This document shows, piece by piece, positions 9,867 to 20,435 of a stretch of 37,960 nt of DNA (its first letter is position 1; every line of letters starts with the position of its first letter). The stretch is from Rhizopus sp. PT2906. Lineage: Eukaryota > Mucoromycota > Mucoromycetes > Mucorales > Rhizopodaceae. A program made the translations under genes and the position numbers. The stretch covers positions 1 to 37,960 of the forward strand of contig JAMYHX010000445.1 of assembly GCA_025529335.1 (NCBI GenBank), read 5' to 3'. The notes below the pieces were generated by a model that had not been told where the DNA came from, did no database searches, and saw only the letters and a program-made list of their open reading frames with translations.

Positions 9867-11964
9867 ATGGGATTCTGTACTTACTGTAACCAAAACGTAT
9901 ACAGCAACACAACTTGTCCAAAGTGTTACCGAAGTTTATCTTCAGATAATTCTTCAAGAATTAACTCTTTATTCAACACACAAAGAAGATTAAGTACTAC
10001 TGACAAATGGCAAGACACGTAAAGTATATCATTGGCCATTGTAACTATATACTCAATTAAAGGCATATGTTTAGATATAGCAAAAAGGCTATCTTTAGTA
10101 ATAGCCCGACACCTTCCTTTTCAACACCAAGACAAAGAACGACACAGCAACGTATGACAATGCCCAAGTTTACTAAAGAAGAAAACCAACAAGAAAATAA
10201 AGACGTTAATAACCTCAAATCTTGCGCTTACTGCAATAAAAGACAAAATTCTTGGTCCGATTTTAACAATTTTACCATCTACAAGTCTGTTTACTATTGC
10301 AAGTCATGTCTAATTGAAAAACTTAGTTGGTAAATAGACAACGTAGTGTAACTATTCGTGTATCGTAACGTTTTATCATAGTCCAAAATGCAAAGTGCAA
10401 GTAAAGCTTACTGACTCACAAGTTGACTTTAACAATCATATTTGGCATGCCTCTTGCTTCCAGTGTCATCACTGCTCAAGCCCGCTTAAGCAAGCGTTAT
10501 CCGTTCAAGATGCTGAAGGTAACCCATGCTGTCGATCATGCTATATCAGCAAGAAGCAACCCTCACCTGAGTCTACAAGCATTTCTACTCCTTTGCTATC
10601 CACATCAAAATCTGCACTTGCCTCTGCCTATTTTTCAAGACGAAGAAGACCTTTGAGCGCCTTGGTTAATCATGCTATTGAAGATGAACCTGCTACTCTA
10701 GGAAAGATCTTTGAAGAAACTTCTAGTCAAAAGGGACCCGGTGCTGCCTCTGTTGATCCTGTTCCCATTCAGCCTACAGACACTACTGTATTAAACCAAC
10801 CAGAGGCAGCTGCTACCCCCAAGGAAGGTCCTGAACCTGTAAATACCCAAAGTAATCAAGCTTCTAGTGATACAAAGACAGATGAGGAATCTAAAAAGAC
10901 AACTCATCGACGCAAGAAATTGGTGGTGAAGAAACCATGCAAGGAATGCGGACAGCATGTTTCCAAAAAGGACTATCGTGGTCTCAAGACAATAACAGGT
11001 GAAGTTTTATGCTATCACTCCTACTGTCTGTTCTGTGCCAAGTGCCATCAGAGCTTCACAGATCTTGAGTTTTGCACTGATGGTAAATACTTTTATCATA
11101 CCAAGGTAAACAAAAGAATAACCAAGATAGAAAAAGTATAACTGAGTACTAACAAAATAACATAGTGCCCTGAAGCGACAATAGCTAGAGAAAGTAATAA
11201 TACAAGTCCCCTAAGTGAAGAAGAAGAATCATATCCCAAGACACCTACTATGCCTTCTTCTGATGTTCACTTTGATGTCTTGTCCTCTTCTCCTACAAAT
11301 GCCAGCATGTTGCCCGAGAGAGAAGACCAGGAATTAAAAAAGGACCAGAGCACAACAACTACAGAAATCATTTGTAATGCCTGTTCAAATCCTGTGATAG
11401 ATACTTATTTGGAACTGGCCAATTCATTTTACCATAAAGAGGTATGCACGACTATAGAATTTTTTTCTCTGTCAGCCCTAACTTACTTTATTCGTCTAGT
11501 GCCTGCTATGTGCTGGTTGCCAAAAGACAGTACCTACTAACCGTCAACTTTCGAAATATCAAGACAAGATATACTGTGATAGTTGTGCCCTCAAGAACAA
11601 TCTAGCACAGAAAAAGAAAAAGGAGACATTCACAAAAGACTTGAAAGTGATGCTTAACAATGATGTTATCAAGAAGACAAATGGTATTACAAGTCCATCG
11701 GATATATTCAAGTCTAGAAAGAAGAGCTTGCCTAGGCTTGGCGGTGTTCGTACATGTGCACGATGTAATGAAAGCATGCCATTTTTGGATACCCACCCAG
11801 GGCCCAATGCAACTCGATGGCACAAAAAATGCTTACGATGTGCTGGATGTAATAAGCAAATGGACTCTGATGCTCACATGACAGTGAATGAGGCTACAGG
11901 TCTTTGTTTGGTTCACTGCCGAGAATGTTTAGATAATGCACCTAAACCAAGATTTGTTCGATAA
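9867..11964 (+). CDS. Four-LIM-domain protein
   Basis: Five exons (9867-10018, 10063-10329, 10382-11105, 11166-11441, 11500-11964) give 627 residues; all introns are 44-60 bp and every junction keeps frame. LIM domains are double zinc fingers that bind other proteins, often at the actin cytoskeleton or in polarity complexes. Four are seen. LIM1 is at about 140-192 (CPKC..HASCFQCHHC..CCRSC), LIM2 at 326-385 (CKEC..HSYCLFCAKC), LIM3 at 451-503 (CNAC..HKECLLCAGC..CDSC) and LIM4 at 559-620 (CARC..HKKCLRCAGC). Three of the four domains are cut by introns at or next to a zinc-ligand cysteine. The N-terminus has extra CxxC pairs (CTYC..CPKC, and CAYC..CKSC just before LIM1). A serine/proline-rich basic linker lies between LIM1 and LIM2. 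No RhoGAP domain follows, so it is not an Lrg1/Rga1-type protein. A paxillin-like adaptor role is only a guess. Confidence 0.9.
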
Positions 11965-12520
11965 TATATGATTGTTATGTTGTGTATAGCCAAATACAAT
12001 GTTTAATAAAAAATGCTCTTAAGGGCCCTTATCCATTCTTTTATTTTTCATATTCTTGGTACTAAACACTCTCATGCCTGATTCAACCAACAAGGCTGAA
12101 AAATAAAAATAACAGTGATTTCATTGACCAAATTTCTTTATGTAGAGAACAATACCCAAATTGAACTTAAATCCAGAACTCAGGTAGGAATACAAATCTA
12201 TTACGACTTGATTCTCTCATCTAGAGTACACTGCCCGTTTCTATTCTTACAGTATGTAGGCGTCTTACTATACATACAAATTAAATGACATTATAACTGC
12301 TCATTAACCATAAACATGCTGAAAAGTTAATTTTTGTAGGATATTCAGTATTAATAAAAGCTATAGACATTGGGACAGTCGAAGATATATGTATTCAAAC
12401 AAGCTAATAGCCCTGAACAATGCTAGCAGTATAATAGTCAGTAAACAAGATAAAAGAAAATCAATATTAGCTCATAATTCTTGCAAGAAGAAGAAGTTAG
12501 ACGATATATAGTTGCGACGA
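11965..12520. other. Intergenic downstream of the LIM gene
   Basis: An AATAAAAAATG signal near 12004 probably ends the LIM transcript. The remainder is AT-rich with no gene seen. Confidence 0.5.
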
Positions 12521-12926
12521 TGAAGTCAAGAGCTCCAATTCCAGTGAAGGTAATTGTTAGTGTTGTGTGGTTATTACTGAATCTGAATAGCTAGCTTATT
12601 GATCTTCAAGGGGATCCAAATGGCACTTTCAAAGAAATGTTTAGTCATTAAGGTAGATGAATACAGAACAAGTGTAGTGTGTAGTAGCTGCCATGGTGAA
12701 CTTCAGAAGGTTTATGAACCAGAAAACGCGCTGAACTGTAATCACAGGTATGATTTTATTACATTTATCTAATGTTTTAAGAATAACTAATATAAACTGT
12801 TTACAAAGAAAGAGAAAGAGGATGCTGCCCAATGAAAGAAAAAGTAGATTAAGCTGTTTAGGATCTGACAAAAAAGTATTATGCAAGAGCAGCAAATGCG
12901 TTGAGCGCAAAAATCCATATGCTTGA
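12521..12926 (+). pseudogene. Second Fanzor/TnpB-like zinc-ribbon remnant
   Basis: A short leader, MKSRAPIPVK, precedes sequence that reads KKCLVIKVDEYRTSVVCSSC then HGELQKVYEPENALNCNH. The frame then crosses an intron-like gap with gtatga..acaaag borders (about 12749-12810) and continues to VLCKSSKCVERKNPYA, where a TGA at 12924-12926 ends it. The order 'small basic stretch with P-x-P, VDEYRTS, CxxC, CxxxxC' is the RuvC-II to zinc-ribbon stretch of TnpB/Fanzor-like proteins, and the TGA sits where the following W-x-R-D motif is expected. Everything before the leader and after the stop is unrecognisable. It is a fragment, clearly different in sequence from the remnant at 7.8-8.8 kb, so two separate insertions are likely. 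Confidence 0.5.
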
Positions 12927-13217
12927 CAAGAGCACTTAGAGTGATTAAAGATTAAAAAATAATACATATAGAAAGAAATTGCAAAATTTACCCATTGAAA
13001 GTATGTAACTACTGTTCAATTGATGATGCAGTCAGATCAAGATTAGTTTTATCTGTTAAGAACTCCAAAATAACAATACTCTAATAGGATGGGAATCGAA
13101 GTGTGAATGCAGCAAGAAAATATCCGCTCAATATTGTAAAATTATATCTCATCTAATTTTAACATTAAGTCAAGACCAGAATTACTTCAGATACACGAGC
13201 TGCGCAGGACCTTTAAA

Positions 13218-13299
13218 GTAGGTCATCCAGCCTTTTCGATGGACCTACTAATTTAGTAAATGAAAGAACAACTCATAAAATGTGACGTAATTAACGTCA
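13218..13299. repeat. Cluster of three hairpin-forming inverted repeats
   Basis: GTAGGTCATC (13218-13227) pairs with GATGGACCTAC (13238-13248) with one bulged base. It is followed by TACTAATTTAGTA, a perfect palindrome with a one-base centre. Then comes TGACGT/ACGTCA (13283-13288 and 13294-13299), which is also a paired CRE/ATF half-site. Several hairpins in 80 bp suggests foldback-element debris. Confidence 0.4.
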
Positions 13300-13387
13300 T
13301 TTTTAGAGCGTACGTCTTGTTCCACCTCACTATTCTCCTTCTGTTTGCAGGCATCCCAAAGCCAATAATCATGAGGACAGGGTTAGC

Positions 13388-13458
13388 TCTAAAAGTCATT
13401 TTTTGTAAAAGGGTCTCCTCTAGTAACCCTTACTATGGCTTCACCATAAGCTTTTAGA
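13388..13458. repeat. Nested foldback: outer stem with two inner hairpins
   Basis: The outer arms TCTAAAAG (13388-13395) and CTTTTAGA (13451-13458) enclose hairpin AAGGGT/ACCCTT (13409-13414 and 13426-13431) and hairpin TATGG/CCATA (13434-13438 and 13444-13448). The plan is the same as at 9598-9688, but with shorter stems. Confidence 0.35.
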
Positions 13459-13907
13459 AGTTGACGGGGGTTTAGTCACAATCCGAAAACACTATATTTT
13501 CGATAATTCAAATTTGCAAGAAAATATAAAGAAATTTGGATATATATAAAAGTACTTTTTGCGTTTATTTGACATACAAGCCGAAATTGAAAAATAGCTC
13601 TGGTATCCTTTTTCAAAGTAGTTTGAGAATTTTTGACCAATCATAGCCTTTTCACGAAATGCATCAAAAAGGGTAATTTGTACTACGTACTGCCACAAAA
13701 GGAGATTGTTAAGCAATAGCCCAAAATATGCAAAGACAAGTCGCTTCGTACAACAAAGCCATCAGCTGCCTCCACAGCTTAACAAGGAGGAGGGAGTCAT
13801 CCCCACACTTCATACTCCGATTACCAGGAAAGCGTCACAGGTTTACCTGATATAGTGTTCGTAGGTTTCCAGGCTGAAAGCTTTTTTTACTTTTTATATA
13901 TAAAACC

Positions 13908-14526
13908 ATGTCTCAGTCGCAACGTACGTTCGTTTTTCGCAATACGTTTGCAGCTTCTGTTTCATCCTTGGATATAGACGAACAAACTACCCATGAACGT
14001 TCTGTTACGCCAACGAATAATAATGGCAGCACGAATAGAGAAGAGACAAACACAACACCCCTTGCTGGTAGCTCTACTCAGAGCACTCCAACCAGTGCAG
14101 AAGCAGATGCATATAAGCAGACAATGTTAAATGGTAGAGACAGTCAAGTCACATTCGCTACTGCTCTCAGTAAAGGCATGATTTCTCATCCCCACTGGAC
14201 CGTTTCAGAAACTAAATCTCTCATTGAGGCAGTAACCAGGTTCTATAGTCGTATGGTGCAGGCTAGGACAAATAACATGCTGGGTTCTGTCTGGGAAGAC
14301 GTGTTGTACGAATTTAACTTGGGAAAGCCTTTCCGACGTAGCCGAAGAGCTTGTCAAGACAAGTGGCACCAACTTGTAAAGCAGTATAAGGATGCAGACG
14401 AACAGAGAGCTAGGGATGGGTCTTGTAGCTTTCTATACTATGATGAAATGCATAGGGTGTTATCAAGAGAAACACCTGCAGTCAATCCTATGTTTACTTC
14501 TTTTTCTATTGGCCATCAAGAACAGC

Positions 14527-14558
<32 letters not shown>

Positions 14559-15254
14559 GAATCACCTCAACCAGTTCAAGAGCAACATCAACGATCACCG
14601 CAACCGCACCAGCTACCGCCTCAGACCCAGCAACTGCTTCCTCAAATGCAACAATCGCCTACGCAGCAGCTACCACCTCAGCAACTGCCGCCTCAACAGC
14701 AGCCTCATCAGCAGCTTCATCAGCCTCAAACATCTCAACCACCGCCTCCACTACAGCAACATCAACAACAACAACATCAACATCAACAGGAACAGGCTTC
14801 TCAGGGTGCCCCCCTAACTCATTTACAACAAAATCGACAGATACAACCACCTAATGCTCCACCTGTGCAACAGGAGCACCAACAGATACCAACTACGACT
14901 TTGCAGGCTAGTCGTATTATCAATAACACCAGCTTGCCACCAGAGCAGTCAGTTCAACCTATTTCCTCAAGGTTGACACAGCAGCAGGCTGTACCTAATG
15001 TGATCTATAACCATGATGATTCTACAAGACCAGATATGGTTGAAGGAAGACCAATAATAAAGAAAAGACGTACAAATACCACTGAGGAATTATTGGAGAA
15101 CCTGCTACTGAAACAAGAAGAATTAATTAGCGTCATTAGAGAGCAAACTGAATTACAAAGACAATTCCAGGTTCAAAAAAGACAACAGCATCAAGAGCTG
15201 ATAAGTCTATTAACCCATCTGGTTGATAAAATACCCTCCGACGAGATGAAATAG
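13908..15254 (+). CDS. Trihelix/SANT-like DNA-binding protein with glutamine-rich region
   Basis: A single exon encodes 448 residues. Residues about 94-185 form a Myb/SANT-like (trihelix) domain: HPHWTVSETKSLIEAV, then a tryptophan in SVWEDVLYEF, then RRSRRACQDKWHQLVKQYKD, giving the three regularly spaced aromatic helices that bind DNA. Next is a low-complexity segment with a run of about a dozen glutamines encoded by CAA repeats (about 14525-14558) and a long Q/P/H-rich stretch, typical of transcription activators. The C-terminal 55 residues (EELLENLLLKQEELISVIRE onward) look like a dimerising coiled coil, preceded by a basic KKRR that may be a nuclear signal. A regulator of transcription is the likely role; targets cannot be inferred. 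The ATG is only three bases after a TATA-like run, so either the run is not the TATA box or translation starts further down. Confidence 0.8.
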
Positions 15255-15416
15255 TGTAAATAAAGCTGCATCCTACTGGTTCCACGGAATCTTCATTTCC
15301 GCGGGGAATTTGAGCTATTTTTAAATCATTAAGGCCGAGCATCATGCCACACTAGTCCAAATTTGTAAAAATTTGTCTCACGGGAGAATAAAGGAGGGGG
15401 ATGGGTTTACAAAACA

Positions 15417-15424
15417 TATAAATA
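15417..15424 (+). promoter_or_regulatory. TATA box of the small serine-rich gene
   Basis: TATAAATA lies 62 bp before the ATG at 15486. It is followed by a T-rich leader and the A-rich start context acaaaATG. It is the clearest core promoter in the window. Confidence 0.6.
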
Positions 15425-15485
15425 GAGCCAAGTTTTGTTGTTATTTTCTTTGTTATTATTACAAGAAAAAAAACTCTTATACAAA

Positions 15486-15767
15486 ATGGATCCTGGTTAC
15501 AAGCTTCTTCAACACATCAAAACTGTCCCAAATTTAATCAATGAAGACCCAAGTATAACTACCCCCAAGAATTCAAGTTTTGTGGATCTTCCTTGGTCTG
15601 AATTCTCAAAACTGTTAAAGCATCCTACATCTTCAAGTACAAGTATTGCTAGCTCAAGTACTAATAGCAACCAAAGTTCAGATAACGAAGAAGAAGAGAA
15701 CCTATCCTTGGGTAATTGGGACTCAATGACTGGCTACCAAGATATCAATCATGGACATTCTCTATAA
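15486..15767 (+). CDS. Small serine-rich acidic protein, unknown function
   Basis: The single exon encodes 93 residues. I take the ATG at 15486 because it is the first after a good TATA box and a T-rich leader. The N-terminal part (MDPGYKLLQHIKTVPNLINE) could form an amphipathic helix. The middle holds a run of serine, threonine and asparagine, then an acidic patch DNEEEE before LSLGNWDSMTGYQDINHG. There is no signal peptide, membrane segment or cysteine. I do not recognise the family. The clean frame, promoter and separate 3' end support a real gene, and the composition suggests a disordered, phosphorylatable protein. It ends about 130 bp before BUB1 on the same strand. Confidence 0.6.
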   Translation: MDPGYKLLQHIKTVPNLINEDPSITTPKNSSFVDLPWSEFSKLLKHPTSSSTSIASSSTNSNQSSDNEEEENLSLGNWDSMTGYQDINHGHSL

Positions 15768-15899
15768 ACTCATTCGTCATTTTTCCTTTTTTTTTTTCTT
15801 TGTTTGGCATCCACTGTTGTCATCCAGCAAACACGCATACATGCATATAACTCATAACGCATTTTAATAAAAGAACCTTTCTTTTTGTGGTCTTTTTTC

Positions 15900-18016
15900 A
15901 TGTTTCTCTCTCGATCAAAGATCGAGGAATTGGATGATCCACTTAGATATTACGAGCAAAAGATAGTTAATCAAGTCAAGAAGAGTGATCCAAATTTAGC
16001 CAAAATTACATTAGAAAAGGTTATTCATACTTATAAACATGATCCCAGATATCAAAACAATCCAAGATATCTGAAACTCTGGCTCATTTATATCTTTGAT
16101 CTTTCTCAGGACAAACGTATTGAAAGGTTTGAATTGTTGATAAACTATCGCATTGGTCATAAACTAGCTTTACTTTACGAAGCTGTAACACACGAACAAA
16201 TACAACAAAACAGGTACTTTAGCAAAACATTATAGTTCAATTATTCTCACATTACGTTAGACTTAATGACGCACACAATTCACTCCGGTTAGGGTTAAAA
16301 AATAACGCAATTCCCACAAAAAGATTAAGAAGAACTTATGAACAATTTAAATCGCAAAATTGGATTGATTTTGACCAGTCTGAGTACACATTACTTAACT
16401 ATTCTAATGAATACAACAATCATGCCTTAAATGATCAACATGATGGTGACGACAGCAATGATGATGAGCACCTGTTGCTTTATGATACCACCGTAAGTCG
16501 ACTTGCGTCCTCGTGTTGATCTAACTATTTTACACAAAAGAATTACTTTATGGACAACAAGAATTTATCATCTCAGCTGAACTGGTTACGTACTCAGCTG
16601 GAACACTATGCTCGTGCTTCAATCCTACGTGAAATTGATTATAATGGACGGGAAATTTCTGTGGAAGAGCTAAGAGTCAAACATAATCCCGCAATGAGAG
16701 TAAAATCAGCCTATCGTCATCATCCTTTGATATTAACACAAAAGGTGCTTAATCAGCCAAAGCCAGCAACTCAGCCAAAACCAATATCTCAATCAAATCC
16801 AATCACGCAGTTCGCACAGCAAATAACCTCACCTGCACATGTCTTTCTTCAACCGCCTTCGCCAAGCCATGAGAAACCCAGCTCTTCTGGCCAACAGCAA
16901 AAGTCCCTTTGTAAAACACCGCCTGTTCTAGAGCAAGAAATACCGCAAACAGCAGCAGCTGAAGACGAATTACCGCTGACAGATACAAAGGTGGTGGTAT
17001 TACCACACAGTCCAGCCTTTGTTCAAGAGCAGATCAATAAGACTAGCGCTCGTCAATGTTCCAACTATCACGTTATCAAAGACTCCGCCTTTCCCATACA
17101 TCGTGCGCTTTCCAGCTGGTTCATTTATGACAAGAAAAAAAATCTTTGGCGACCTAGTGCTAAAAAGGAAAAAGAGAGTTTTATTACCCTCCGAAATGAT
17201 CGTTACCTCGTTCTAGGCCAGTTGGGTGAAGGTGGTATGGCTCAAGTGTATTTGGTACAACACAATCAAAAATTTTATGCTCTTAAAGTACAGCAACCTC
17301 CATGTCCTTGGGAGTATTACATTCATCATCAGATGCGTCAAAGGCGTGTGTCTGGCCTTTGTTTATTACCAATCATCCAATACTATTACTACAACGACAC
17401 CAGCTTCTTACTCATGCCTTATGTTCGTCATGGTACCTTACTTGAAGCCTACAATCAATACACTGCCGTCCAAAAGGTCATGCCCGAGCCCATCGTCCTT
17501 TTGTTCACAGGCCAATTTATGCAGCAAGTTTCCCTGTTACACAACATCAACATTGCTCATAATGACCTTAAGCTAGATAACGTCATGCTCATAACAAGAA
17601 AGGAAGGTGCCATGCCGGCTGTTGTTCTGATCGACTTTGGCTATTCAGTTGATATGGCCATCATCAAGGGTTCCAAGTGCAAGGCAACATGGCCACCTGC
17701 TTGCCCTCAATCTGGATATCCCTTTCTCAACACAGAATATGACCCAATTTACGCCGATTACTGGGAAATCACTGCTGGTGCTCATAGATTACTCTTTGGT
17801 GAACAGATGCGAACGATTCAAAGAGAAGGAAAGTTTGTGATCAGACAAAAGATCAAGCGATATTGGCATGCCGATCTTTGGTCATCATTCTTTGAGTTTA
17901 TGCTGAACCCACATAAACCATCTCAAAACAATACTGAGAAGCTGTTGAGCGAATTTAAAAAAGTGAGTGTCCCCGATCAGCTTGTTAATGAATGTATTCA
18001 ATTAGTTTGCCGCTAA
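15900..18016 (+). CDS. BUB1: Spindle checkpoint kinase Bub1
   Basis: Exons 15900-16213, 16261-16492 and 16541-18016 give 673 residues with introns of 47 and 48 bp. Bub1 sits at kinetochores, phosphorylates histone H2A to recruit shugoshin, and holds Bub3/Mad1 for the spindle assembly checkpoint. The N-terminal Mad3/Bub1 TPR region is clear (DDPLRYYEQKIV, HDPRYQNNPRYLKLWLIY, IGHKLALLYEA). A Bub3-binding GLEBS-like motif, NGREISVEELRVK, lies at about 217-229. The kinase domain spans about 400-670: glycine loop GEGGMAQVY from 411, lysine K431 in ALKVQQPPCPWEYY, catalytic loop HNDLKLDN (D524) and DFG at 547-549. The phrase ALKVQQPPCPWE is diagnostic of Bub1. All catalytic residues are present, so this is an active kinase and not a BubR1-type pseudokinase. 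I see no KEN box, consistent with Bub1 rather than Mad3. Confidence 0.95.
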
Positions 18017-18103
18017 TGCATAGTTTATTGTTTATGTTCGTATGTGTATTTTTCCTGCCTTTGTCATACTTCTGACTCCCTAAAAATTATTCGTTAGTTC
18101 ATG

Positions 18104-19827
18104 TCAATAAAATACCGCCTGACATCCGCACGCACGTAAACACACACACACTTACGTACGCACGCACGCACCCCATTGATAATTTACCTTATATGGTTTA
18201 TATCCTTCGTGGAAAAGCCGAAGGCTATCTACCTTCAGACCTGATACTGCGTACATGTTAATTTGGAATTCTAAGCCAATGCTCATTCCCAGTTCAGGAG
18301 TTGCTTCACTAATATATACTTAATATTACCACTCTCTCTATATAATGTAGCGTACCTTGTATGAAACGTTCCGGATAATGCAGGTGCTCTATCTTTTAAC
18401 TGTAATTTACCCACTTCCCATCGAATCGACTTGTTTACCGGATCATACATGTATTGCCCTGAATTGCATGTTGCATTCACACTTGTTGTGCTCTTTGGCA
18501 TAGGAAACGTCAGCGCAACTTTTTCAATCGGCTTTCCATCTGTTGATCTAGGGTGAATCATGATATCAAATCGTCCTCCATTCTTGGTTGATGTAATCTG
18601 CGGCTTAATATGCAAAGGCAATGCTTGATTAGGAGAGAGTGAAGCTCTAGTGCCAAATCAATATACTTGTCTACTGTCTGGTTCTATTCTTTTCTCTTAC
18701 CTGTATGACATTAGCTTAAAATGTCCATCAGGAGGCACAAATGACAAGACTCGCTCGCTTTCCCACTTACGATATCTCACACAAGGATGAAAGCTGACAT
18801 CGTCTATCACCCTTGCGTTCACAAAGTTCAATGTTAAATCAGGCATACCAGATAGTCTGCTATTTGTTTGTACTGCTCCGTGAGCCTCACAGGACACGAC
18901 TGTACCATTCCTATATGAACTCTGTTAATCCTTTTTCTTTTGTATATTGACATATATGTCAAATACATACGCTGCGATAGTCGCATCAATTTCTTCTATG
19001 ATGTCAAAGTAAATTTCATTTTGTGTATACTTCACGCCAGCTTTTCTCCAGGGCACATTGGATGACATATTTTGTGGTAGCTTTGGGGCCACACTATAAA
19101 AGGTGTAAGTTTTGATCCTTTATCCCTTTTTTGAATAATTACCCTGCTGCAGCTCCTACGGTCGTTATCACTTTGTTCATAATAGTAGGTGGCATAATAA
19201 TTTCTTTCAAAGCGTTTGGTTCTGTTGTTAAAGGGTAACCATAATCCATCATTTCTTCTAACAACTAGTGGAAGATGTTGGAATTCAATAGTATAATCAT
19301 TCTATGCTACACTTTACTTGATATACAGTAACAAAGTTATCTCGAATCGATGATTCAGATACATCACCCAGATAGTCAGTCAAGATATCAATAATACGAT
19401 GGATAAACTCAAATATAAGCATAGGATCCACTATTGAAATTTGTTAGGTCCTCAATTTACGTCGCTTGATGCTCGTCATTACCTTCTCTTTCTACAGGAC
19501 ACAGCCACGTCAGTTCATCTCGCAACACATTCAGTAACCAATATTTATTTGTTTCTAGCACGGGTGGCACATCTTCTCGAGAGAAAAACGATTCTTTAAA
19601 GGATAGACCAGACATACCACCATTCTCTTGGTCAAGTGAACCTGGTAGTGAGTTCATAAACTTGACACATTCATCATTAAACACGTCAACAATTTGTCTA
19701 GAAATGATTCCTCTCCAGTGCTTTTCTATTATAATTTTTCTTAAAGTATTTCAGTTAGCAATTGAAAAGCAGTAATTAAGCTTTGTTATTACCCTTGTTT
19801 ATTGATTACAAAGAGTGAATTCAACAT
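18104..19827 (-). CDS. APM3: AP-3 adaptor complex mu subunit
   Basis: Exons on the minus strand are 19827-19793, 19739-19483, 19430-19318, 19264-19143, 19093-18971, 18910-18701, 18646-18356 and 18308-18188, plus a proposed last piece 18118-18104, giving 428 residues. AP-3 mu binds tyrosine-based sorting signals and routes cargo from Golgi/endosomes to the vacuole. The start MLNSLFVINKQGKIIIEKHW is the longin-type N-domain. SGMPDLTLNF, DVSFHPCVRYRKWESERVLSF and PPDGHFKLMSYR mark the mu homology domain and match AP-3 rather than AP-1/2. The 3' end is uncertain. Splicing at 18187 gives ..KPYKAVFY-stop, which fits the family's KPFKGVKY. Reading through instead gives ..KPYKVNYQWGACVRT with a stop at 18152 (435 residues). 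Either way the usual TKAG-x-x-QVR tail is missing. The gene converges with BUB1, with under 140 bp between the coding ends. Confidence 0.93.
18140..18172. repeat. CA/CACG microsatellite
   Basis: A run of CA repeats passes into ACGCACGCACGC. It lies in the 3' end of the AP-3 mu gene and decides, by its splice status, how that protein ends. Confidence 0.7.
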
Positions 19828-20435
19828 CCTTCTATTTTACAAGAAAAAGAAAAGGAAAAAAAGTATATATATGATTTTGTGTATATTTATTCTTTTCATG
19901 TCCGTTTCACTCAGTCACGTTTAAAGAGAATATTGAGAGTTTATACAAAAACAACCATTTTCATTTTCATAACGCTCTTGTGTGTGTCTTAATAAATATA
20001 CTTCATAACTTGATACGTTAAACTAAGGTACCTTTTGAAACAAAAAGGGGATCCAATACAACAAACGATTTAGCTTCCGACTCTGCTCTTGGCAAACTAA
20101 GAAAGAGATAAAATTTTGATCAACCATTTATAGCTTTTATGTCATTCGAGAAAGCTATTGAATATCTTACAGCTGTATCTATTGTGACAGGTACAGTTTA
20201 CACTAAAAATTAAACATATACAAGTCATAGTATGACAAAATCGAGACTTGACTGGGTTACAACTGAATACAGGAGTAGAATTTTGGAAATATATTTACTG
20301 TTATTGCTTTGCTTAATAACATGATACGCATGTGCTTTTTAATTTATATAATATATTTGCTATTCAATTACTATGTATTTATATCAAACACCCAGCTCTA
20401 TCTGTATCCTATGTCCACTGAGTTTTCCCTGGAAT
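19828..20435. other. Intergenic upstream of the AP-3 mu gene
   Basis: AT-rich and without a gene. It presumably holds the minus-strand promoter of the AP-3 mu gene. The last ~40 bp show faint similarity to the left flank of the repeat copy at 33.3 kb. Confidence 0.4.

Larger units (their letters stand above)
12927..13907. other. Intergenic with foldback sequences and the promoter of the next gene
   Basis: No convincing gene. The stretch contains the inverted repeats listed separately at 13218-13299 and 13388-13458. Just before 13908 there is an AT-rich leader with a TATATATAAAA run. Confidence 0.4.

Noticed and set aside
13260..13457. 65-codon plus-strand frame with a hydrophobic stretch
   Set aside because: It runs through hairpin repeats, has no promoter or recognisable domain, and its composition is that of the intergenic DNA.
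14392..14817. Asparagine-rich frame overlapping the trihelix gene
   Set aside because: It is the CAA repeat read in another frame.
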